Positions 17,201 through 26,349 are shown, counted from the first letter of the stretch. The stretch is DNA of 37,195 nucleotides from Zestomonas carbonaria (GCF_904061905.1 NZ_CAJFCI010000021.1:1-37195); one strand, 5' to 3'. Numbers and translations: made by a program. Notes: generated by a model not told the origin, from the sequence alone.

Positions 17201-20200
17201 GGCCTCGGCGCCGATCTCGATCACCTCGGGGGCCTCGAAAACCTCCGGCAGTTCCTCGACCAGCGGCGCGGGCGCCGGCTCGATGGCTTCGATCTCCTCG
17301 AATCCGGCTTCGGCTTCGGCTTCGGCTTCGGCTTCGGCTTCGGCTTCGGCTTCGGCTTCAGGATGTGGCGCTGGTTCGGCGGCTGGCAAGCCTTGTCCAC
17401 CGCCCTGGCGAAAACTGCGCATGGCTTGCAGCAGGTCGTCCGGATCGCCCAGTGGGCGGCCGTTCTGCAATTGTTCGAGCAGCACCGCCAGGCGGTCGTG
17501 GCTCTGCTGCAACAGGGCGGCGAGGGCCGGCGAATGGCTGTAGCGGCGGTCGACCAGCCCCTCGTAGAGGGATTCCAGTTCGTGGGCAAGGTCGCCGATC
17601 GGGCGGATCTCGGCCATCCGCGCACCACCCTTGAGGGTGTGCAGGTCGCGTTGCAGGGAAGACAGTGCCGAGTGGTTGTCCGGCTCGTGCAGCCAACGCT
17701 CCAGTGCCTGCCCGGCGCTTTCCAGGATGTCTACCGCCTCTTCGAGGAAGATCGCCACCATTTCCTCGTCGAGCGAATCATCCAGGCCCGTCGTGGCGGC
17801 ATTCTCCACCGGCTCACGGACGCCATGGGAGGCTTCGCCATCCGTCGCGGTTTCGCGCTCCGGAGCCGCCAGTTCCAGCTCGGCGATGGCGCTGTCCAGC
17901 TCGCGGACCTGCACGCCGCCGTCGGGGTCCAGGGTCAGCAGTGCCAGGGTATCCGGGTCGAGGGCCTCGTCGAGCAGCGCGCGCAGGGCGGCGACCCGTT
18001 CGGGCTGGCCACTGACCTGCAGGCCGGCGGCGACCTGGTCCATCATCCCGATCAGCGCCTCATGGGCCTTCTCGGCTTCGTTGAAGAAGCGCTCGCTGAC
18101 CGGCAGGCGGCCTTCCTCGACGGAGCCGTAGAGGTCCAGCAGCGCCTCGCACAGCTCGTCGATCTGCGGCAGCTCGGCCATCATCGCGCCACGGCCGAGG
18201 GTGGTCAGTTCGTCGAGCAGCGCGCTGAGCTCCTGGCGCTCGGCCGGGTGCTGGTGCCAACGGCGCAGCAGGTCCTCGGCATCCAGCAGGATGTCCATGC
18301 CTTCGGCGAGGAAGATGCTGATCAGTTGCGGGTCACGGCTGTCGCCCTGCTCGTCCTTGCGCCTCGCCTCGGCGGCGTCCAGACGCTCCTGATGCAGGTT
18401 CTGGATGCGTTCGAGCAGTTCGGCAGCGCCGGGAATCGGCGCCAGCGGATGGCTTTCCAACTGGTCCAGCCCCAGGCGGAACAGTTGTTCGGCCCGTCCG
18501 AGCAGTTCGGCCTCGGCGAGATCGACGCGCAGCAGGTTGGCCTTGAACTCCTTGACCAGCCTTTCCAGCGGCGCGGCGATTTCCGCCACCGGCAGGATGC
18601 CGGCCATGTAGGCGCTGCCCTTGAGAGTGTGCAGGGCGCGCTGCAGGTCGTCGGTGACCGGCTGCGGCAACTCCCGGGCGCAATCGGCGAGGAACGCGGC
18701 CAGGGTGTCGAGGTGGGTTTCCGCCTCGTTGCGGAAAATCTCTAGCAACTGCGGGTCGAGCGCCTCGTCCTGGCCCTCCTCGGCCTCGGCAACCGGCAGT
18801 TCGGCCACTGCGTCGGTCGCCGGCTCGGCGGCCGGGGCGTCAGGTTTTGGGCGTGGTTGCCCCTTGGCCAGGGCGTAGGCGCTGGCGGCCAGTTGGTCGA
18901 CGTCATCGCGCTGGCGCTGGGCCTTGGCAGCGAACTCGTCGCGCAGCTCGGGCATCAGCGCGACCACTTCGCCGACCAGGTCGACCACCGCATCGCTGGC
19001 CGGGATGCTGTTGTCCAGCACACGGTTGAGGAGGTTCTCCACCGACCAGGCCAGTTCGCCGATGATCAGCGCGCGGACCATGCGGCCGCTGCCCTTGAGG
19101 GTGTGGAAGGCGCGCCGCACTTCGGTCAGCGCTTCGCGGTCGTCGCGCTGCGCCTGCCAGCGCGGCAGGTATTCGCCGAGGGTATCGAGCACTTCGCCGA
19201 CTTCCTCGATGAACACTTCCAGCAGTTCTTCGTCGATCGGCTCTTCGTCCGCAGGCGGCGGCAACAGGCTGGGCGGTACGTCCTGGGCCGGCGGGTTGAT
19301 CGCCTGCACCGGCGCGGCCATCACCTCGGCCATCGACATCGGCCGGGCTTCAGGCTCGGCGGGCGCGGGTTCGACCGGCGCGCTCGGCAGTTCGACCTCG
19401 GGCAGCTCCAGCGCCTCCAGGTCGACGTCGTCCCAGGCAGGCGCGGCGGCGTCCAGGTTCAGCTCGGTGAGCTCCAGATCGATCGACTCCAGCGCGGGCT
19501 CGAAAGCCTCCAACCGGGACTCGCCACCCTGCTCGTCCTGCGGCTCGGCAACCAGTTCGGCGTCCAGATCCCATTCCAGCTCGAATTCGCTCTCATCATT
19601 GGCAGGCTGCGCCGGCTCTGGCTGGAGCTCTTCCAGTTGCAGGCCGGCATCCGCTTCGGGCGAGGGTTCGAGCGAGGCCCAGCGCAGTTCGTCGAGCGGC
19701 TCGCCCGGCGTCGCGTCCTGCAGTTCCCAGTCCAGTTCGAGCGGCGCTTCGGCTGGGCCCGGTTCGCTCTGCAAGGTTTCCAGGCTGCCGCCGTCGACAG
19801 GCTGCCAACCGTCGTCCAGCGACTCCACCAGCGGCAGGCCGGCTTCGCCGGGCGCCTCGGCATCGAACGGCGGCAGCTCTTCGAGATCGACCATGAAGTC
19901 ATCCGACTCGACGGCGACCGGTGCTTCCTCGACGACATCGGGCTCCGGCTCGGCGGCCAGCACTTCGATGTCGTCCAGCGGATCGTCCAGCGGCGACGGC
20001 TCCACGGCCGGGGCATCGCTCGGGAGATCGAGGATCGAAGGCTTTTCCTTCAGCGAGTAGCCCAGGCTGGCAAGGCTCTCCTCGGCCACGTCGAGGATCA
20101 GGTCGCCCTGGCTGGCGTGGTCTTCGTTCAGGCGCTCGAGGTAGTACTCGACGCTGGTGATGGCGTCGGCCAGGGTGTCGAGACTCTGCCAGTTGGGCAC

Positions 20201-21730
20201 GGCCTTGCGTGCCAGCAGTTGTTCCTGGATGTAGCGGTTGCAGGCGTTGAGCAGTTCGGCGGCGCGCGCCAGGGGGATCATCGCCAGGCCGCCACGCACC
20301 TGGGTGAGCAGCTCCGGCACGCGGGCCAGGTGCTCGTGGTTCCACTGCGAGGCGATGAACTCGATGATCGCGTCCTTGGCCTGCTCGAGACCGGTGCGCG
20401 CTTCCTTGATCACCAGTTGGTGGATCTGCGCCACGTCGGTGGTCGGCAGGTGGCTTTCCTCGCTGCCGCCGTCGTCGGCCGGACCGACCATGCCGGCCAG
20501 GGTCGCCTCGACGTAGAGCAGCGCGCCGGCAATGTCCATCAGCAGCGCATCGCTGGGCTCGCGCTGGCCGAGGGACAGGCCGTGGACCGCGTCGATCTGG
20601 TCGAGGATGACCTTGCGCGGCTGGCCGAAACCAAGCACCGCCAGGGTGTCGGCGATCTGCTTGAGCGGTGCCAGCAGGCCGTCCAGTTCGGTGACGTTGC
20701 GGCGGTCGCTGCGCACGAACAGGTCGAGGTTGTCCTTGATGCGCACCAGTTCCTCGCACAGCGCGGTCACCACCGAACGCATGGCGTCGCGGTCCGGGCC
20801 AGCCAGGCGGGCGCGTTCTTCGTCGACGATCTCGGTGGCCGGCAGTGCTTCGTCGAGGCGGTATTGCTCCTTGAGGGCGCGGATGCGCGGCGACTGCGCC
20901 GGGGCCTTGGCGACGTAGAACAGCAGGTTCTTGATCAACTCGTCCGGCGCGGCCTGGTTGATGCCGTCGGCGCCCTGTTCGAGCAGGCGCTTGAGCTCCT
21001 TGTCGATCTGCCGCAGCAGGGTGCGCACCGAAGTGCCGTTGACCACGCTGCCGTTGGCCATGCCTTCGACGATACCCGAGGCGATCCGCCACAGCGGGCC
21101 GAGCGGTGCGTCCTGGCAGAGCAGTTCGAGGCGGGCGAAGACCCGTGCCATGTAGCCCAGGTTGGTGGGCAGGTCATGGTTGCGGATCACGCCGACCAGG
21201 GCCATCTGCAACATCTGCCGCAGCTTGCGCAGCAGCGCCGGCAGCTCGGCGGTGCGCAGTTGCGCCAGCGCCTCGATGGACAGTTGCGGCAGCGTGGCGG
21301 ACATGTCCGGGGAGAACAGGCTGGTTTCCGAGAGCAGCTTCTCGCCGCGCGCGGCGCGCAGGTCGTTGAGCAGCGGCAGCACCACCAGCGGCAGGTCGCG
21401 GCGCGCGCTCTGCACCCGCTCCAGATAGGCCGGCAGTTGCAGGATCGCCTGCATCAGCACTTCCAGGGCCTCGCCCTGGTTGCCCACCTGACCGTCCAGC
21501 AGGGCCTGGGCCAGGCGTTCCATTTCCTCGGCGAGCAGCGCCGCGCCGTAGAACTCGACCATCTGCAAAGTGCCGTGGACCTGGTGCACATAGGTCAGGC
21601 AGAAGCGCATGCGCGTCGAATCCTGCGGGTTCTCGACGAACGCCTCGAGAGCCTGCCGCGCCTGCTTCAGCGTTTCCGCGATTTCGCCTTTGACCCACTC
21701 CAGGGCGACATAATCGTGCCGATCACCCAT
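14222..21730 (-). CDS. chpA: Hybrid chemotaxis histidine kinase ChpA
   Basis: A 2502-aa cytoplasmic kinase controlling type IV pili. Eight Hpt-like sites can be placed: H49 (YVHQVHG), T476 (LLTQVRGG), H876, H1034, T1176 (LTTLGRG), H1364, H1606 and H1752 (each HTLKG). The CheA core follows: dimer helix with LLEGLVNLAGET, ATPase N box EHMLRNAVDHGIE near 2070, then DDGAGI and GRGVGMDVV, and a CheW-like domain. A receiver ends the protein, with phosphoacceptor D2427 in LLDIEMPRMDG. P. aeruginosa ChpA has six Hpt sites, one Ser and one Thr variant. Residues 1458-1475 are nine EA dipeptides in an acidic linker. The ATG at 21730 has GGAG; the in-frame ATG at 21745 would use up that site. Confidence 0.97.
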   Translation of the reverse strand: MGDRHDYVALEWVKGEIAETLKQARQALEAFVENPQDSTRMRFCLTYVHQVHGTLQMVEFYGAALLAEEMERLAQALLDGQVGNQGEALEVLMQAILQLPAYLERVQSARRDLPLVVLPLLNDLRAARGEKLLSETSLFSPDMSATLPQLSIEALAQLRTAELPALLRKLRQMLQMALVGVIRNHDLPTNLGYMARVFARLELLCQDAPLGPLWRIASGIVEGMANGSVVNGTSVRTLLRQIDKELKRLLEQGADGINQAAPDELIKNLLFYVAKAPAQSPRIRALKEQYRLDEALPATEIVDEERARLAGPDRDAMRSVVTALCEELVRIKDNLDLFVRSDRRNVTELDGLLAPLKQIADTLAVLGFGQPRKVILDQIDAVHGLSLGQREPSDALLMDIAGALLYVEATLAGMVGPADDGGSEESHLPTTDVAQIHQLVIKEARTGLEQAKDAIIEFIASQWNHEHLARVPELLTQVRGGLAMIPLARAAELLNACNRYIQEQLLARKAVPNWQSLDTLADAITSVEYYLERLNEDHASQGDLILDVAEESLASLGYSLKEKPSILDLPSDAPAVEPSPLDDPLDDIEVLAAEPEPDVVEEAPVAVESDDFMVDLEELPPFDAEAPGEAGLPLVESLDDGWQPVDGGSLETLQSEPGPAEAPLELDWELQDATPGEPLDELRWASLEPSPEADAGLQLEELQPEPAQPANDESEFELEWDLDAELVAEPQDEQGGESRLEAFEPALESIDLELTELNLDAAAPAWDDVDLEALELPEVELPSAPVEPAPAEPEARPMSMAEVMAAPVQAINPPAQDVPPSLLPPPADEEPIDEELLEVFIEEVGEVLDTLGEYLPRWQAQRDDREALTEVRRAFHTLKGSGRMVRALIIGELAWSVENLLNRVLDNSIPASDAVVDLVGEVVALMPELRDEFAAKAQRQRDDVDQLAASAYALAKGQPRPKPDAPAAEPATDAVAELPVAEAEEGQDEALDPQLLEIFRNEAETHLDTLAAFLADCARELPQPVTDDLQRALHTLKGSAYMAGILPVAEIAAPLERLVKEFKANLLRVDLAEAELLGRAEQLFRLGLDQLESHPLAPIPGAAELLERIQNLHQERLDAAEARRKDEQGDSRDPQLISIFLAEGMDILLDAEDLLRRWHQHPAERQELSALLDELTTLGRGAMMAELPQIDELCEALLDLYGSVEEGRLPVSERFFNEAEKAHEALIGMMDQVAAGLQVSGQPERVAALRALLDEALDPDTLALLTLDPDGGVQVRELDSAIAELELAAPERETATDGEASHGVREPVENAATTGLDDSLDEEMVAIFLEEAVDILESAGQALERWLHEPDNHSALSSLQRDLHTLKGGARMAEIRPIGDLAHELESLYEGLVDRRYSHSPALAALLQQSHDRLAVLLEQLQNGRPLGDPDDLLQAMRSFRQGGGQGLPAAEPAPHPEAEAEAEAEAEAEAEAEAGFEEIEAIEPAPAPLVEELPEVFEAPEVIEIGAEALPEPDPVVEPAFEPAEETPQEPEAAESIEPIAPVEPPVAAVPVAAAPLDDERDPELVEIFLEEGFDIIDSSGAALQRWMANSDNTLEVESLQRDLHTLKGGARMAEIREIGDLAHELEFLYEDLGNGRLRASASLFELLLACHDRLAAMLDALRGQRPLPEGDSLIAAIRRFRSNPDEQLSIPASVPLKAVEPVEDEAEADILDIFLEEADDLLEEMEGAIGRWEQKRDDARPVEDLLRVLHTLKGGARLAGQKRLGDLTHDLEQHLSDAQQQGAPWPESLFLDVQSGFEGLHKELGGLRQRLQDSLPVETVEPEPAAEIPVEEQPLPNLDTPQPAVPIVAASMAPQQVSETRVLPFVRRAQEAAQEAAARRAPQELVKVPAELLEGLVNLAGETSIFRGRVEQQVSDFGFTLSEMEATIDRVRDQLRRLDTETQAQILSRYQAEAERAGYEDFDPLEMDRYSQLQQLSRALFESASDLLDLKETLAARNRDAETLLLQQARVNTELQEGLMRTRMVPFDRLVPRLRRIVRQVASELGKQVEFQVGNADGEMDRTVLERIVAPLEHMLRNAVDHGIEPLEARRAAGKPEHGNIRLDLGREGGDIVLTLVDDGAGIKLDAVRRKAIERGMMDTDSDLTDHEVLQFILEPGFSTAEKVTQISGRGVGMDVVHSEVKQLGGSMSIDSQPGEGTRFTIRLPFTVSVNRALMVLSGEDLYAIPLNTIEGIVRVSPYELEAYYQPGAPRFEYAGQSYELRYLGDLLNNGQQPKLVGQSLPLPVILVRSSEHAVAVQVDALAGSREIVVKSLGAQFAGVHGISGATILGDGRVVVILDLLATIRVIHAHQLNLAQPRRANLLEQPVEVDVDRPPLVMVVDDSVTVRKVTSRLLERNGMNVLTAKDGVDAISQLQEQKPDIMLLDIEMPRMDGFEVATLVRHDERLKDLPIIMITSRTGEKHRERAMNIGVNEYLGKPYQESQLLESIVQLVGRHPDRRP
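17306..17359. repeat. GGCTTC hexanucleotide microsatellite in chpA
   Basis: Nine perfect copies of GGCTTC in tandem (54 nt). On the coding strand they read GAAGCC and encode (Glu-Ala)9 in the linker between the Hpt sites H1364 and H1606. Changes in copy number would keep the frame. Confidence 0.95.
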
Positions 21731-21754
21731 AGCCACTCCGCTCATAACCTTGTG

Positions 21755-22639
21755 TTACCCCTTCCGGGTAAAAGCCAGAACCCGCTCGTCGGCCACCGGT
21801 TCCAGCTCCGGATGCTGCCAACCGACCACTTCCCCGACCCCGATCACCAGCAGACCGCCCGGTGCCAGGCGCTCGGCCAGGCGGTTGAGGATCTCGCGGC
21901 GGCGCCAGCGACGGAAATAGATCAGCAAGTTCTGACAGAAGATGACGTCCATGCCGGACAGCGGCGCCTTGGCCAGGTCCAGCACGTTGAGGCGGGCGCA
22001 ACACAGGCGCGCCGCCAGGCTCGGTACCACCTTGAAACGTTCGTCGGCCTGCACCTCGAAGTAGCGCCGCCGCAGCTCCGGCTCCAGCGCTTCCAGGCGC
22101 CGGGAGCCGTACACACCGGCGCGCGCCTTGTTCAGCGCGCTCAGGCTGATGTCGGTGGCGGTCACCCCGAACGGTGCGTCGTCGCCATTCGCGCGCAGCG
22201 CTTCGGCGGCGCTGATCGCCAGGGAGTAGGCCTCCTCGCCGCTGGAACAGCCGACGCTCCACAGCGCCAGCGGCTGGTCGTCCAGTTGCGCCAGGCGCTC
22301 CGGCAGGTAGCGGGCCAGCAGGTCGAAGGACGCCCGGTGGCGGAAGAAGCAGGTCTCCTGGACGGTCAGCCGGTCCAGCAGGGTCGACCACTCCACCGCG
22401 CCACGCGGCCCGTCGGTGACCTGCTGGTAATAGCTGGCGTAGTCGTCCACGCCCAACTCGCGCATCCGCGCACTCAGATTCGCCTGCAGAAAGGCACGGC
22501 GCTGCTCGCTGATCACCACTCCGGTGCGATCTTCGAGCAGTCCCCGCCAATCATGGAACTCCGCCTCCGACATGTCGGCCAGCGGCTTCAAGGCCCAGAC
22601 TACGCCTGGCTGCATGCCCTGCCCCTCGCCTTCGCTCAT
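21755..22639 (-). CDS. pilK: Chemoreceptor methyltransferase PilK (CheR-like)
   Basis: A 294-aa SAM-dependent methyltransferase predicted to methylate glutamates on PilJ. The N-terminal CheR helical domain (FHDWRGLLEDRTGVVISEQRRAFLQANLSARM) is followed by LTVQETCFFRHRASFDLL, the SAM-binding WSVGCSSGEEAYSLAI, the VTATDISLSALNKARAGVY strand and the FCQNLLIYF motif. The last usually reads RNVLIYF, so an Arg-to-Gln change is seen. The ATG at 22639 is favoured over a TTG nine bases upstream. The ribosome-binding site is weak, and the gene follows pilJ by 42 nt in the same operon. Confidence 0.94.
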   Translation of the reverse strand: MSEGEGQGMQPGVVWALKPLADMSEAEFHDWRGLLEDRTGVVISEQRRAFLQANLSARMRELGVDDYASYYQQVTDGPRGAVEWSTLLDRLTVQETCFFRHRASFDLLARYLPERLAQLDDQPLALWSVGCSSGEEAYSLAISAAEALRANGDDAPFGVTATDISLSALNKARAGVYGSRRLEALEPELRRRYFEVQADERFKVVPSLAARLCCARLNVLDLAKAPLSGMDVIFCQNLLIYFRRWRRREILNRLAERLAPGGLLVIGVGEVVGWQHPELEPVADERVLAFTRKG

Positions 22640-22681
22640 GGCTGTCAAGCGGCGACCCGGCGGATCGCCGCACTCCTATGC

Positions 22682-24730
22682 TCAGGCCTGTTCCGCAGCG
22701 TCGGGCAGGGTGAAGCCGGACACCGACCGACGCATCTCGCTGGCCATCTTGGCCAGGTTGCCGATGCTCTTGGCGGTGGCGGTGGTACCGGCGGAGGTCT
22801 GCGAGGTGATCTCCTGGATCACGTTCATGGTGTTGGAGATGTGGCCGGCCGAGGAGGCCTGTTGCCGCGCGGCGTTGGAGATGTTCTGGATCAATGCCGC
22901 GAGGGTCTTGGATACCTTCTCGATCTCTTCCAGGGCCACACCGGCGTCCTGCGCCAGGCGGGCACCGCGGACCACTTCGGAGGTGGTCTGCTCCATGGAG
23001 ATCACCGCCTCGTTGGTGTCGGTCTGAATGGTCTTCACCAGCGCTTCGATCTGCTTGGTCGCCGCCGAGGAACGTTCCGCGAGGCGTTGTACCTCGTCCG
23101 CAACCACCGCGAAGCCGCGACCCGCGTCGCCGGCCATGGAGGCCTGGATCGCCGCGTTGAGTGCGAGGATGTTGGTCTGGTCGGCGATGTCGTTGATCAG
23201 GCTCACGATGTCGCCGATCTCCTGGGACGATTCGCCGAGGCGCTTGATCCGCTTCGAGGTGTCCTGGATCTGCTCGCGGATGTTGTCCATGCCGGTGATG
23301 GTGTTGTGCACCACCTCGTTGCCCTTGTTGGCAATGGCCACGGAACGTTCCGCCACCGCGGAGGATTCCGAGGCGTTCGCCGATACCTGGTCGATGGACA
23401 CGGCCATTTCGTTGATCGCCGCGGAGGCGCCGGCGATTTCCTGGGCCTGGTGCTCGGAGGCCTCGGCCAGGTGCATCGCCGTGGCCTGGGTTTCCTGGGC
23501 GGCGGCGGATACCTGCACGGCGGTCTGGTTGATGGTCGCCACCAGTTCGCGGAGCTGGTCGATGGAGTAGTTGATGGAGTCGGCGATGGCGCCGGTGAAG
23601 TCCTCGGTCACGGTCGCGGCCACTGTGAGGTCACCGTCAGCGAGGTCGGCGATTTCGTCGAGCAGACGCAGAATCGCCGCCTGGTTGCGTTCGTTCTTCT
23701 CGGCGGTCTCGGCCAGACGGCGGCGGGTGGTCTGCACCATGACCAGGCCGATGAGGATGATCGAGCCCAGCGCCAGGGCGCCCAGCACGTAACCGACCAG
23801 GGTGTTCAGGTGACGGCTGCCGGCCAGGTTCTCGAACCCCTCGGCGAGGCTGGAGGCCTTGTCCAACTGGGTCTGCGAGACGCTGAAGATGGCGTTGGCC
23901 GATTCACGGACCTGGAACAGTTCCGGCGAGGTCTCGAGGATCTCGTCCACCGAGCCGGAGACGAACTCGAACAGCTCGGAAATCTCGCCCAGGCGGTCCA
24001 GCGCTTCCTCGTCGGTCACCCGCGAGATGTTCATCGCCGCGTTGCCTTCGACCATCGCCTTGAGTACGCGACCGAACAGGCTGGCGTCGCGGCCGAACAT
24101 GTCGGCGGCCTGCACCGAGTCCTCGTCACCGGCCAGTACCTTGTTCACCGAGCCGAGAATCCGTTCGGCGAGCAGCGACTGGCGCTGGGCCACGGACACC
24201 TGGGCCGCCGGCGCGCCGCTCTGCAGCAGGATGTCGACCACTTCCTCGTACTCGACCTGCAACTGCGGGATGGTTTCGGCGAGGGTCGCCGCCACCTGGT
24301 GCAGGGACAGTACGGTCTGTTCGCTGGCCAGGATGGCGTCGGCGTTCTTGCGCAGGCTGTCCCAGTCCTGTTGCACGGCGGCCATTTCCGCCTGCAACGC
24401 CACCGGCGCCGCCGGCAGGCCGGTGGATTCGTCGCCGCCGACCAGGATGTTCCAGCGCGTCTCGAAGTCGTTGCGCGCTTCCTTCAACAGGGCGAAGGCC
24501 TCGGCCTTGCCGGCCGCCGCCTCGGTGGCGTTCTTCGCGATCCGCTGGGACAGCACGCGCAGCTCGCCGGCGTGGCTGATGTATTCCTTGTCGTAGTTCG
24601 ACTGGGTGTTGAGGTAGGCGAAGTTGGCGAACAACAACACGATGGACACGATCAGGACGATGAACAGTCCTGCGATCAGCGTGCTGCTGCGCATACCTGC
24701 CAAAAGATTGCCTGCATTGAGTTTTTTCAT
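22682..24730 (-). CDS. pilJ: Type IV pilus chemoreceptor PilJ (MCP)
   Basis: A 682-aa methyl-accepting chemotaxis protein. There is one transmembrane helix at about residues 17-37 and a second near 310-335, enclosing a periplasmic sensor domain with two helical PilJ-type modules. A HAMP-like segment follows. The cytoplasmic part contains the invariant hairpin tip around [43 protein letters not shown]. In P. aeruginosa PilJ detects pilus state and contact and feeds ChpA through PilI. The length equals that of PAO1 PilJ as I recall, with many substitutions in the sensor half and few in the signalling half. The ATG at 24730 follows a G-rich site; an upstream in-frame start is not supported. Confidence 0.97.
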   Translation of the reverse strand: MKKLNAGNLLAGMRSSTLIAGLFIVLIVSIVLLFANFAYLNTQSNYDKEYISHAGELRVLSQRIAKNATEAAAGKAEAFALLKEARNDFETRWNILVGGDESTGLPAAPVALQAEMAAVQQDWDSLRKNADAILASEQTVLSLHQVAATLAETIPQLQVEYEEVVDILLQSGAPAAQVSVAQRQSLLAERILGSVNKVLAGDEDSVQAADMFGRDASLFGRVLKAMVEGNAAMNISRVTDEEALDRLGEISELFEFVSGSVDEILETSPELFQVRESANAIFSVSQTQLDKASSLAEGFENLAGSRHLNTLVGYVLGALALGSIILIGLVMVQTTRRRLAETAEKNERNQAAILRLLDEIADLADGDLTVAATVTEDFTGAIADSINYSIDQLRELVATINQTAVQVSAAAQETQATAMHLAEASEHQAQEIAGASAAINEMAVSIDQVSANASESSAVAERSVAIANKGNEVVHNTITGMDNIREQIQDTSKRIKRLGESSQEIGDIVSLINDIADQTNILALNAAIQASMAGDAGRGFAVVADEVQRLAERSSAATKQIEALVKTIQTDTNEAVISMEQTTSEVVRGARLAQDAGVALEEIEKVSKTLAALIQNISNAARQQASSAGHISNTMNVIQEITSQTSAGTTATAKSIGNLAKMASEMRRSVSGFTLPDAAEQA

Positions 24731-24815
24731 TATCTGGCCCCCGCCTGGACCTACAGCATTCAGTCCCATCTAACGCCAAAAGGCCGGCAACGCCGACCCC
24801 ACCGAAAATTCGCGG

Positions 24816-25352
24816 CTATACCGCCACGTCGAGAAAACCCGGGTGCTGCGCCAGCGCGTGCGGGCTGAACACCAGCCAGGGCTGCTCGCGCTGGAACACG
24901 CCGTGGATGAACGGCACGATGGCCGACTCCAGCGGCGGCACCTGCTCGGAGAAGCTATCCACCGGGAAGTGCTGCATGCCGAACACCTCGTCCACCGTCA
25001 GACCGGCGAACACTTCCTGGTGATCGACCACCAGCACCCGCCGCTGCTTGCGCAGCGGCGACAGCTCCTGTCCGAAGAAGCCGCACAGGTCCATCACCGG
25101 CAACAGCCGGCCGCGCACGTTGGCGACGCCCTTGACCCACCCTTTCACCCCGGGCAACAGGGTGAAGCGCGGCTCGTGCAGCACCTCGCCGACCTCGCCC
25201 ATGGGCGCCACGAACAGACGCTCGCCCATGCGGAAGCCGATGCCGCTCCAGGTCTGCACCGCCACTTGCTGCGACGGCAAGCCGGCCGCCAGCAGACGAC
25301 AGCGCTGCTCGATCTCGAGGAGAAGCTGGAAAGGAGTTTGTGCATCCGCCAT
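24816..25352 (-). CDS. pilI: CheW-like adaptor PilI
   Basis: A 178-aa protein with one CheW domain that couples PilJ to ChpA. The conserved CheW features are IGFRMGERLFVAPMGEVGEVLHEP, GWVKGVANVRGRLLPVMDLCGFFG with the receptor-contacting Arg of the NxRGxxLPxxDL loop, and VLVVDHQEVFAGLTVDEVFGMQHF. It has the same length as P. aeruginosa PilI. It lies between pilH and pilJ, with a gap of about 85 nt to pilJ, consistent with one transcript starting upstream of pilG. Confidence 0.95.
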   Translation of the reverse strand: MADAQTPFQLLLEIEQRCRLLAAGLPSQQVAVQTWSGIGFRMGERLFVAPMGEVGEVLHEPRFTLLPGVKGWVKGVANVRGRLLPVMDLCGFFGQELSPLRKQRRVLVVDHQEVFAGLTVDEVFGMQHFPVDSFSEQVPPLESAIVPFIHGVFQREQPWLVFSPHALAQHPGFLDVAV

Positions 25353-25398
25353 GCGGGGCCCCGGTTCTTCTTATAGGTTTGCGCGCTGCGACCGGCCG

Positions 25399-25764
25399 TC
25401 AGCCGGCCAGCACCGCGCTCAGGGTTTTCAGCAGTGTGTCTTCGTCCACCGGCTTGGTCAGGTAGTCGCGCGCCCCCTGGCGCTTGCCCCAGACCTTGTC
25501 GGTTTCCTGATCCTTGGTGGTGACGATGATCACCGGGATATGGCCGGTCTCGGCGTCCTTGGTCAGTTGCCGGGTCGCCTGGAAGCCGTTCAGGCCGGGC
25601 ATGACGATGTCCATCAGCACCGCGTCGGGCTTCTCCTGGCGGGCCAGGGCCACGCCATCGGCGCCGTTCTCGGCCTTGAGCACCTGATGCCCGTGTTTCT
25701 CGAGCATCTCGGTCAGCTTGTACATCTCGGTCGGCGAGTCATCCACAATCAGAATTCGAGCCAT
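25399..25764 (-). CDS. pilH: Response regulator PilH
   Basis: A 121-aa single-domain CheY-like receiver. It shows the acidic pair in ILIVDDSPTE, the phosphoacceptor D52 in VLMDIVMPG, the switch Thr in IIVTTKDQ and the conserved Lys in YLTKPVDE. In P. aeruginosa PilH opposes PilG, lowering pilus extension and cAMP output, and is a main target of ChpA phosphotransfer. The ATG at 25764 follows GGGGAAG; an ATG four codons upstream is possible but would use up that site. There is no output domain, so it acts by protein contact. Confidence 0.97.
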   Translation of the reverse strand: MARILIVDDSPTEMYKLTEMLEKHGHQVLKAENGADGVALARQEKPDAVLMDIVMPGLNGFQATRQLTKDAETGHIPVIIVTTKDQETDKVWGKRQGARDYLTKPVDEDTLLKTLSAVLAG

Positions 25765-25811
25765 GATCTTCCCCATACGAAAAAAAGCATCGACGGCCGG
25801 GCGGCCGGATA

Positions 25812-26219
25812 TCAGGAAGCGTGTTCCACTGGGGCGAACTCGGGCACATGGGCCTTGATCGCTCCCAGCAGCTCTTCCTTGCTGAAAGGTTTGGTGAGGT
25901 ATTGGTCCGAGCCGACGATGCGGCCCTTGGCCTTGTCGAACAGGCCGTCCTTGGAGGACAGCATGATCACAGGAGTGGACTTGAAGGCGCTGTTGTTCTT
26001 GATCAGCGCGCAGGTCTGATAGCCGTCGAGACGCGGCATCATGATGTCGACGAAGATGATGCTGGGGTGGGTATCGGCGATCTTGGCCAGGGCGTCGAAG
26101 CCGTCCACCGCCGTGATGACGTCACAGCCCACTTTCTTGAGAAGCGTCTCCGCAGTGCGACGAATCGTCTTGGAATCGTCGATCACCATCACCCTCAAAC
26201 CATCGGAATGCTGTTCCAT
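25812..26219 (-). CDS. pilG: Response regulator PilG
   Basis: A 135-aa CheY-like receiver and first gene of the pil-chp cluster. Key residues are the DD pair in VMVIDDSKTIRR, the phosphoacceptor D58 in IIFVDIMMPRLDG, the Ser-Ser in VIMLSSKDG and Lys in YLTKPFSKEEL. In P. aeruginosa PilG promotes pilus extension through PilB and activates the adenylate cyclase CyaB. The ATG at 26219 is the start used in P. aeruginosa; the frame stays open upstream through the promoter but has no support there. A sigma-70-like promoter precedes it at 26259-26288. Confidence 0.97.
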   Translation of the reverse strand: MEQHSDGLRVMVIDDSKTIRRTAETLLKKVGCDVITAVDGFDALAKIADTHPSIIFVDIMMPRLDGYQTCALIKNNSAFKSTPVIMLSSKDGLFDKAKGRIVGSDQYLTKPFSKEELLGAIKAHVPEFAPVEHAS

Positions 26220-26258
26220 GTTTGCCCTACCATCGCCTCGGTGAGTCGTTATTTTCGT

Positions 26259-26288
26259 GTTATACCAGTGCGCTTCAGGCCCTGTCAC
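26259..26288 (-). promoter_or_regulatory. Candidate promoter of the pilG-chpE cluster
   Basis: On the minus strand GTGACA (26288-26283) and TATAAC (26264-26259) are separated by 18 nt. The start of transcription would be about 30-35 nt upstream of the pilG ATG. No Vfr-like site was identified by eye. Confidence 0.45.
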
Positions 26289-26319
26289 CGACGAGCTGCA
26301 ACCCAATCGTCGGGCCTTT

Positions 26320-26349
26320 TTAACACAGTCTCCGGATGCAATCTATAAG
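26320..26349 (+). promoter_or_regulatory. Candidate promoter of gshB
   Basis: TTAACA at 26320-26325 and TATAAG at 26344-26349 with an 18-nt spacer point toward gshB. It sits back-to-back with the pilG promoter in the 247-nt divergent gap, which shows no other feature. Confidence 0.4.

Noticed and set aside
14045..24868. Very long open frames on the plus strand opposite chpA-pilJ (over 1500 and about 2000 codons)
   Set aside because: They are mirror images of minus-strand genes with strong GC3 bias, are rich in H, Q, R, G and L, and have no domain signatures. The minus-strand proteins have clear motifs throughout.
14222..26219. A novel signalling system
   Set aside because: Gene content, order and protein motifs match the known Pil-Chp chemosensory system of Pseudomonas. 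Only details (linker microsatellite, Thr sites) deserve attention.
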